Assembly (NCBI RefSeq): GCF_018143015.1
Contig: NC_054756.1
Location: 27,343,440 to 27,407,439, forward strand
DNA: 64,000 bases
Reading direction: 5' to 3'
Source: Lytechinus variegatus
Taxonomy: Eukaryota; Echinodermata; Echinoidea; Temnopleuroida; Toxopneustidae
The position numbers and the translations under genes are program-made. The notes beneath the pieces are model-generated. The model saw only the letters and a program-made list of their open reading frames with translations, searched no databases and was not told where the DNA came from. Numbering within the stretch: position 1 is the stretch's first letter; each line of letters starts with the position of its first letter. Positions 48,901-57,900 of the stretch are shown here, one piece after another.

Positions 48901-51900
48901 AGAAAATATTACCATCTATTATCTTCTATATATGTCTCCATAAATAAATATCCCTTGATTTTTTTTTGGTCCCGATATTGACCCTGTAACTTTCAGCAAT
49001 GGGGGGTGTTTCACAATTTGGTTATTTTGCCAGTGACTTCCAGTGATGGATGTGGAAATGCTTGCATCTGATTGGCCATGAGCTAACTAGGTAGTGAAAA
49101 TCACTGACAAAACTCTTCATGCAAAGCCCCCCCCTCCCATCATTGGAACCTTGACGAAAAAATCCCTTTTGCATTTGCAGCTCATACTGGAAGCTAAACT
49201 GGGATGGGTTCAGCAGACCTTCATTTTTGAGGAGCGCGATCGCGCCGGCGCTCCTACCGCGCTCCTTAAAAAAATAAGGAGAGCAAAAAATCGCGCTCCT
49301 CAAAAAAAAAAAAATAGTTTTCAACTAAATCAAAGTAATTTTTTTTAGCAGGAGCGCGTACGACATCTTGTAAATGCGATCCAGGCCTAGTTTCACCACA
49401 GATTAATTAATAGCTAACACAGCTATTGCATATATACATGTACAATGTTAAGAAAAATCAACAATTTATCAGACATGTATTGTAATGAATTGATTTGAGC
49501 TCCTCACAGAGAGTGATTCTGAGGAGCTCAATTGAGCTCCTCAAAAAAATAAGGAGAACAATTTATTGAGCTCCACGAAATTATAAACGTGAAGGACTGG
49601 TGCAGGTGCAACTCAAGCTGAATGTGAAAGTGAGACAGAGGATACGGCTCCCCACCTGATAACCTATCCAGGTTCTTCTTGGATAACTTCTCCTTATGAT
49701 CGACCCTGTCTACGTGGGGTACCAGGGAAGAGCAGCCACTCGTTGACACTGACGTATCAGAAGCATCGTCTGGACGACGGATCGAGGAAGAGAATGAGGG
49801 ACAAGAAAGGAAAAGATAGGGAAATGAGAGAGAATGGCAGGGGGATGGAAGAACAGAGAGACACAGATAGAATGACAAAAAGAGAGAGAAAAAAGATTTT
49901 GAGACAGGTTAAAAAAATTAAAGGGATGGTCCAGGCTGGAGATATTTCTATCTCAAATCGAGTAAAATTCACATAACAAAATGCTGAAAATTTGATCAAA
50001 ATCAGATAAAAAATAACAAAGTTATTGAATTTAAAGCTAAGCAATATTTGTGAAAAGAGTCGTCGTGAATATTCACCTATGACAGCCCATGTAGGTGGGC
50101 TGTCACATCCCCACTTAATCTTTTGTATTTCATTATATGAAATTAGGTTTATTCAATTTCTTTTCCTCCCAGAACAAGAAAAATTGGATTGACAACTGAT
50201 TTAGTGCATTAGATATTTACTGCTGCAACTCATTTCATTAAAGTGAGACATATTATTCAGACAAGTATGAAATAATGAAAAATTCATGATTTTATGTAAT
50301 AGCATAAGAAAACGGAAAGAAAGGATGTGACATCATTAGCCCACCTAATGAATATTCATGACGACTGTTTTCACAAATATTGCCAAACTTTAAACTTTAA
50401 TAACTTTATTATTATATTTGTTATCTGATTTTGATGAAATTTTCGGCATTTTGCTAAGTGAATTCTACTCTATGTACATGTATTAAAGGGATCGTTTAAC
50501 ATTGTGAGCTGCTGATTTAAAAAATTCTCAAACTGAGAGGAAACATGTGTATGAGTGCCTGTATTTGTCCTCAAAAACCCTGAAACAGACCACAATATAG
50601 GATGAAAAACTCTAATTTAGGTACAAGTAGCAATTTCTATTGCTGATGTGGTTTACGGTACACCATGTGGAGTGTTATAGAAACAGTGGATAGAAGAGAA
50701 GAAGTGGATAGGCGAGAAAGTGGAGATTTGAGGTTGACTGTCCGTCTTCAGGAGTGTCTCCTGAAGACGGACAGTCAACCTGTCCGAAACGTCGAGTCTC
50801 TCTACTACTCATCATTTCTACTCGCCGACTCAAGCCAGCATCTCATCAGCTCTACTACTCAAGCTGTTCTCACTCAACATTCCTTCTGGTTTACAGTCCT
50901 TTTCAGGACTATTTTCAAGAAAGAATACTCTAATCTCAAATCCCCACTTTCTCACCTATCCACTTCTTCTCTTCTTCTATCCACTGTTTCTATAACACTC
51001 CACATGGTGTACCGTAAACCACATCAGCAATTGTACATGCCACCATGCAAACCTTCAAACAACATCTGAAGTAGCAATTTATTAGCTTGATTTTGAGAAC
51101 CGTAGATGGGTTCCACCTTATAACCAGTTTTCTCCAATTCAGAAAGTCCATTGGCTATGTTGATTGCCTTCTGCTGTGTGTATCTCCTATACACACGCTA
51201 TTATTAGCTGCACTGTACATTCAGTGTATACCTCGTACACACTGTATGTAGGTCATGCTGTGTTCATCTAGAGTTGTGTTGCACAGATTAGCTCTATACA
51301 CATGGTCATTGAAACCAACTCCCAATTATTTTAAAACTTTGGTTTACATCTCCAAGGTTTTAAAATTGATCCTGTGTAATACATTGAAACTTTTGGGATG
51401 GTATTTTTACACTATAAGCCTAATGTTTAGCCCATTTTCAAGAACCAAAATGAGATTTTTTTTAAAAATCAGACCAAAGTGAAATGATCACTTTAAGACA
51501 TAAATATTTTCAGCCTGGACCAACCCTTTACAATGTAGGTGTTAGAATGCTTAAACTAAAATGAGGGAACACAAATCAATCATATACCAGAAATTTGAAA
51601 GTTTCACTTGCTCCTGTACTGTCTCAAGTGCTCGCAACAAAGCCATGGGCAGGAAATGGGGATTAGTGCCTAAGTTAGAACTCCCAAGGACTTCGCTAAT
51701 CCCCTTGGATTCAAGTGATCTTTGACTTCTACATATATGTGGCAGAAATCATTTGTTTGCTAATAAAATAATTGGCTTTCAAATATTGTTAGATATCGTT
51801 CTCCTGTACGGTTGAAAATCCCCACTTCAAAACTACCAAACTTCATTCAATGGGGGGAGCGAACTGACAAACACTTTGTGTGATCTCTCGTTGACTGTGT

Positions 51901-54900
51901 ATTATAATTATTGCTAGTCTTAACATAGACCTTTAGAGATTTTTTAGTATAACAGAGTATAAATAAGGCTACGATTTTTATTTGTTTAGAGAAACTGAAA
52001 TGCTTTTGAGAGCAAAAGTAATTGTTTTTGGTACCATACACTGTATACATTTCAATATGAATGTACTGAATGGTGAATCAGTGCGTTATCATCGAAGTGG
52101 GCCTATTAAAGGGGAATCCAACCCAAATAAAAACTTGTTTTTATAAGAAAAAGAAAAATCAGACAAGTTGATAGGTGAAGGTTTGAACAATATTGGACAA
52201 ACAACAAGAAAGTTATGAATTTTTAAAAGTTGTAAATATTGGTGATCACTTTACCCATGGAGACTTCAAATTGGCCGCATATGTGATGTCATAGTGATGT
52301 AAGGCAAGGACTACTCTTCCAGGGACTCCAATACATATTATGGCTAAAATGTCATTTTTCCCAGAAGTTTTATTTCAAATTATATTTTTCTTTCATGAGG
52401 ACATAAAACAATATACTACCTGGGTTATATTTAGATTACTGCCCCGGGGAATGGGTACTTAGGAGAAAACCACAAATCCCTGATAATAAAGTACATGGCC
52501 TATGGGAAAGTTGTCCTTGCCCCTTGTCATAATTTAATTACCCAGTTGCCAATTTGGAATCTACATATTATTAGTGATTTTAATTTTAAAGTAGCTATAA
52601 CTTTCTTACTTCTTGGCCGATTTCTTTCAAACTTTCACCATTCTGTTTAATTTATTTTTCTCCTTCCCAACACAAATGTTTAAGGCCAAGGCTGGATTCC
52701 CCTTTAAGATGGAACATCAGTGAGGTTTGATACTGGACCCTGGTAAACAGCATCTCGCATGGAATGCATGCACTAGCCCAAAAGACATTGCAAATTTTAT
52801 CCTGTCTGCAGCAACCAATAGGTGGTGCGTGTTCTGAATCCACCAAATTCTGGGGGAATATTCAAGTTATATAAAGGATGTTCAGTTTTGTCTGAGTAGC
52901 AGATGAAGTGTGCGACTCAAAAGAGTGTGAACACTGCTGCATGATGCCTGTGCCTTACCTACTCCCTGGGATGAGAAAGTTCCCACGAGATGCTTTTACA
53001 ATGCCAAGACAGTGTATGCTCTGATGAGTGATAACAGGCCTTGATGCTCTTCTTCTCATTGGTCTAGACTTCTTATGCGCTGATTTGATGTACTTTTTTA
53101 AAACCAAATAGAAAATTCTTGTGCGTATCGCGTACCCTTAGTAATTCTCATTGCCATGTCAATCACGTTTCACACAATTTCAATTTCTGTGTACTAGGTA
53201 CAAATAGTAAAAATGTTTGGAAAGTAGGAAATTATTACCCTGTTTGTGCAAGTGTACAAGAAGTATAAGAAAGGGATTTCAATGTTCCTGAGGTTTACCT
53301 TTGTCAACGGCTTGCTTCCTTCCGCCCAACAACTGCATGTCGTCGTTTGGTGTTGACGTACTTATAGGATTCGCATAGTTCCTGAACGGCAGGGGAGTAT
53401 GTCTGATTCCCGTGCTGGTACTGGGTTGCTCCTCGTCAATAATAACCACATCATCGTCCTCATTCCTGACAGTTCTACCGCCATCCTTTACAACATCCTC
53501 TTCAAATTGCACTATGGGTGTGGTCTCCATGCTAGGTGGCCCGGGTTCGCTTAGAGCCTCTTTACCAGTTCGAAGGTTGAGATTGATGTCTGGGGTGCTT
53601 GTTGCCACCGCAGAAGGCATGAAGTTCGGGGTGCCCGATGCTGGTCCGTCTGGCTGGGCGGGCAGCTCTGGGGTTGAGGAACGCGAGCTGCCTTCCCCAT
53701 CATCGTCATTGGGATTGTTCCAGAGATTATTCAGCCAGGATGGTGTGATGAAGTCCTTGACTGAATCCGAGACGCGAGCTAAAAGAGACTGCAGAGATGC
53801 GGGGTGGGAGAGAAAAAAAACCACTTGTATTTAAAACTGAAGATGTCATTAAAGGGATGGTCCAGGCTGTAAGTATTTATAGCTTAATAAATAGAGTAGA
53901 ATTCACTGAGCAAAATGCTGAAAATTTCATCAAAATTGGAAAACCCATAACAAAGTTATTGAATTTTAAATTTAGCAGTATTTTGTGAAAACAGTCGTCA
54001 TGAATATTCACTAGGTGGGCTGATGTCACATCTCCACTTGTTCTTTTGAATTTTATTATATGAAATTAGGTTTATTCAAATTTTCTCTCCAAGAACTAGA
54101 AAAATCGGCTTGAAAACTGATTTAGTGCATTATATATTTATCGCTGCAACTTATTTCATTATAAGGGAGCCATATTCAGTCCTTCACGTTTATAATTTCG
54201 TGGAGCTCAATAAATCGCTCTCCTTATTTTTTTGAGGAGCTCAATTGAGTTCCTCAGAATCGCTCTCCGTGAGGAGCTCAAATCAATTCATTACAATACA
54301 TGTATGATAAATTGTAGATTTTTCTTAACATTGTATATATGCAATAGCTGTGTTAGTTATTAATTAATCTGTGGTGAAACTAGGCCTGGGTCACGTCAAT
54401 ACGTTTACAAGATGTCGTACGCGCTCCTGCTAAAAAAAAAAAAAAACCTAAAATTTCACATTTTACATCTTTAAATCCATGAAATGGCCTTCTTTTTTCC
54501 ATAATTCCTTGAAATTACTTTGATTTAGTTGAAAACTATCAGAAAAATGAAGAATATTCACCACTTTCCCGACTCTGATTTGAACTTACCTCGGTAAATA
54601 TTGTAGTCCCACATATAAACTTCCATGGTGTTGCCATGAAAATCTACATACATACATGGGACTACATGGGATTGCAATATTAACCGAGATTAAATTAAAA
54701 TCAGAGTCAAGAAAGAGATGAATATTCTTCATTTTTCTGATAGATTTCAACTAAATCAAAGGAATTATGGAAAAAAGAAGGCTATTTCATGGATTTCAAG
54801 TAGGCCCGTTTTGAAAGTCCATTTTTGATGCACGTGTACACGGCGTGTTTTTCGGTCGTGTACACGTTGTAAACACTGTGAGAGCGAGTTCTGTTTTCAT

Positions 54901-57900
54901 GTCGACACGGACCCGCATCAACATGTCATAAAAAAGGGGTCTATATAGCCTAAGTCACGGTTTTAAAGCTTACCTGATAAGTTTGAAGTTACAATCCACA
55001 AAAAATTGGTGCAAATTAAAAGTTTACTCGGCTTAGCAGCGCATTAAATTAATAAAGAATGCAAAAGAAAATCAGTGCAGGGCCCTAGCTAGCGCCGACG
55101 CTCGTTGGATGCGCATTTTGTATACTGTACCGTACATGCATGCACAGATCGCTGCAGAATAAGTGTAACTGAAGTTATCGATTGATTTTCATTATTATGT
55201 TGCCAATTTGAAGAGCGTTTGTTTGTAGGCTTGTAGCACATGTGTGCGAGCGTATAACACGTAAGTTGAAGCGATGATCGCTATCGCGATTGGTGATTCT
55301 CAAATTGACTCTGAGTGTGATTGAGCAACGCTTTTGAGCTTTCGAGACCGGAGCAGACCCATTTCGTGGTACAAAAACGTGGGTCTCCAGAAAGAATGTA
55401 TATTAAATTGGCGATTTTGGAAGTGAACTCACTCTGGATTAATTGAAATATATTGACATATTAGTATTTAAAACATGTGCAGTGTCTGAGAACTAAGATT
55501 TAATGTGAGGCTGTGAGCTTGTTCACTGACTTTGTAGCCCCATGCAAGCTTTATGCAGACGCTACCGTGTACACGGTGATGGAATTTAGTACACGTGCAC
55601 TGACTTGACCGTGTGTGTACACGTGTACCCGAAACGGGCCTAATTTCAAGATATGAAATGTGAAATTTTAGCAAATTTTTTTCATTTATTTTTTTGAGGA
55701 GCACGATTTTTTGCTCTCCTTATTCTTTTTTAAGGAGCGCGGTAGGAGCGCCGGCGCGATCGCGCTCCTCAAAAATGAAGGTCTGCATATTATTCACAGA
55801 AGTATAAAAAATATGAATAAGCTTAATTTCATATAATAAACTACAAAAGAACAAGTGGAGATGTGACATCATCAGCCCACCTAATGAACATTCAAAACGA
55901 CTCTTTTCACAAAATATTGCTAAACTTTAAAGTTCAATAACTTTATTATTTGTTATCTGATTTTGATGAAATTTTCGGCATTTTGCTCAGTAATTCTACT
56001 CCATGTATTAGGATATAAAAATTTTCAGCCCGGACCATCCCTTTAATTTGATGTGTGGAACCATGGACCTATTAGAGATGGACATTCAACATTATTGTTT
56101 CTTTGATCGAACGAGATCCGCCGCCTAGCAATCGTGCATATCTGCATAATGAGAACATACAGGCGTTTGGACAATAGCGACTACCAAGGCGTATCTGATT
56201 TGGAAAGGCACAGCTTTCCTGGGGCCGATTGCACGAAAGGGTCTTTCCAAGGACCGTCTTTCGTGTCGCCCATCTTTTATGATACGCTATAAGCGGGTGT
56301 GTTTCTGAAATTTATGATAAAGAATAAGATTCGTTAGCTTGCTTTTTAATCAAATTTTATACAATTTCATGATATATCACATCATTTTATAAACAAATAT
56401 TTCGTTTATTTTAACGGACGAATGAAATATGTTTGCAGATGATTTATTTAAAATGCGTTTCACATGGCGCATCGTAAAAGATGGGCGACACGAAAGACGG
56501 TCCTTGCAAAGACCCTTTCGTGCAATCGGCCCCTGGTTACAGTTTTGTTGGATGATGCCCTGTGTTAGAAAATGCTTTTCAACCAACATGCCATACATGT
56601 AGATTTGAAGCAGCAATAAGACAATTTTGTGACATAAAATATGTTATCATTTGATCTGCACACTTCCGAATGCACATAATGACCTCAATAATATTAAGAG
56701 TTAAACACTCTCTCAGGGCTCGAATTAAGAATTCAAAGGGGCAAGGCCATTTTTTGAAAGGGCACGTAAGGGAAAGGGCAGGCAGTTTTCACTTTATGGG
56801 ACATCCAAGGCCACCAAAAAAAGGGCATCAATAATAAATGCACTTTTCAATGGGGCACATGGATTACCGCAGGGCACCAAGGCCACAGCAAAAAAGGGCA
56901 GTTATTTTGGCGTCAAGTCTACAAATATTTGAAAGGGCATCAAGGCCATTTCTGAGGGCATCTAAGGCCATGGCCTTGGATAGAGGCCTTGGATTAATTC
57001 GAGCCCTGCTCTCTACAGGATATGAGCCATGTATCTCTGGAATATTAAGAGGAAAATTTGAAAAATGGGATTATGAATACATAATAGGCAATCAATCACA
57101 ATATTACCTCCATCTTAAAATATACATGTATTTTCCCTCATAAAACACATGGATCTACTGTAAGATTGCCAAAGGTAAACCAGAACTTGATTTTCCAGGA
57201 TTGAGGCGATTTATCAACTTCTGTGCATACAGTTTGTGCATTATCAATGTCTAATCACAAACTGCTTTCACCTCATGGCTTAATTGACGGCGGAACACCA
57301 GAAAAATATGAAGAAAATGTTTTTCAGAGCACAATTATGGTCACATATTAGTGAATTCATGAAGTATTCAACAAGTTTCCATCTCTAATAGGTCCATGGC
57401 GGACCCAAGTACGAAAAATTAAGCATGATCATAGACCTTTATATACTCAGTCACTGCAGGCAATCAGCAAAGATGAACAGTGAAAAATTTCAAGATGTTG
57501 CTTGATCGCATGCTGAATGAACATGTGCTATCAATATCAAGGTCATATCATTACATTCAAGAATTTTAATACCCACACTTGTCTGAAGGTTGTAACAATT
57601 TGTGATAAGAAAAATTCAAATTTTCTGTATTTTATCCATATTTTCTTTATTAAAGATAGCTGGGGCATTAGATGACAAACCCCTTAATTTCATTTGAGTT
57701 TACGGTGAGAATTCAAAGGATTTTGGGTTATTTTGCTTAATCCACAATAGGGCCCATGACAAGGCTTGAAAGAGATGATGGCCCGGTTGCACAGGGCCAT
57801 GAGAAATATACCTGAGGCGACCACTATTGAAAAATTCAAACTATTGGTGTGACAATCCAGGCAACCAAAGACCTTTGATTTCCCATTATTGCAGTTGTAC

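Larger units (their letters stand above)
49921..51528. mobile_element. MITE family A, copy split by element B
   Basis: Outer ends AAGGGATGGTCCAGGCTG...CAGCCTGGACCAACCCTT with TA flanks. Element B occupies 50486-51493, so the A copy itself is about 0.6 kb. The A interior has large inverted arms (CACCTATGACAGCCCATG region). Confidence 0.85.
53852..56043. mobile_element. MITE family A, copy split by nested insertions
   Basis: AAGGGATGGTCCAGGCTG...CAGCCCGGACCATCCCTT with TA flanks (53850-53851, 56044-56045). Element C occupies 54177-55785; the remaining 583 bp matches the 49921 copy. Confidence 0.88.

Noticed and set aside
50665..51069. 134-codon plus-strand frame
   Set aside because: Read across the inverted arms of element B; the second half is the complement of the first, not a protein domain.
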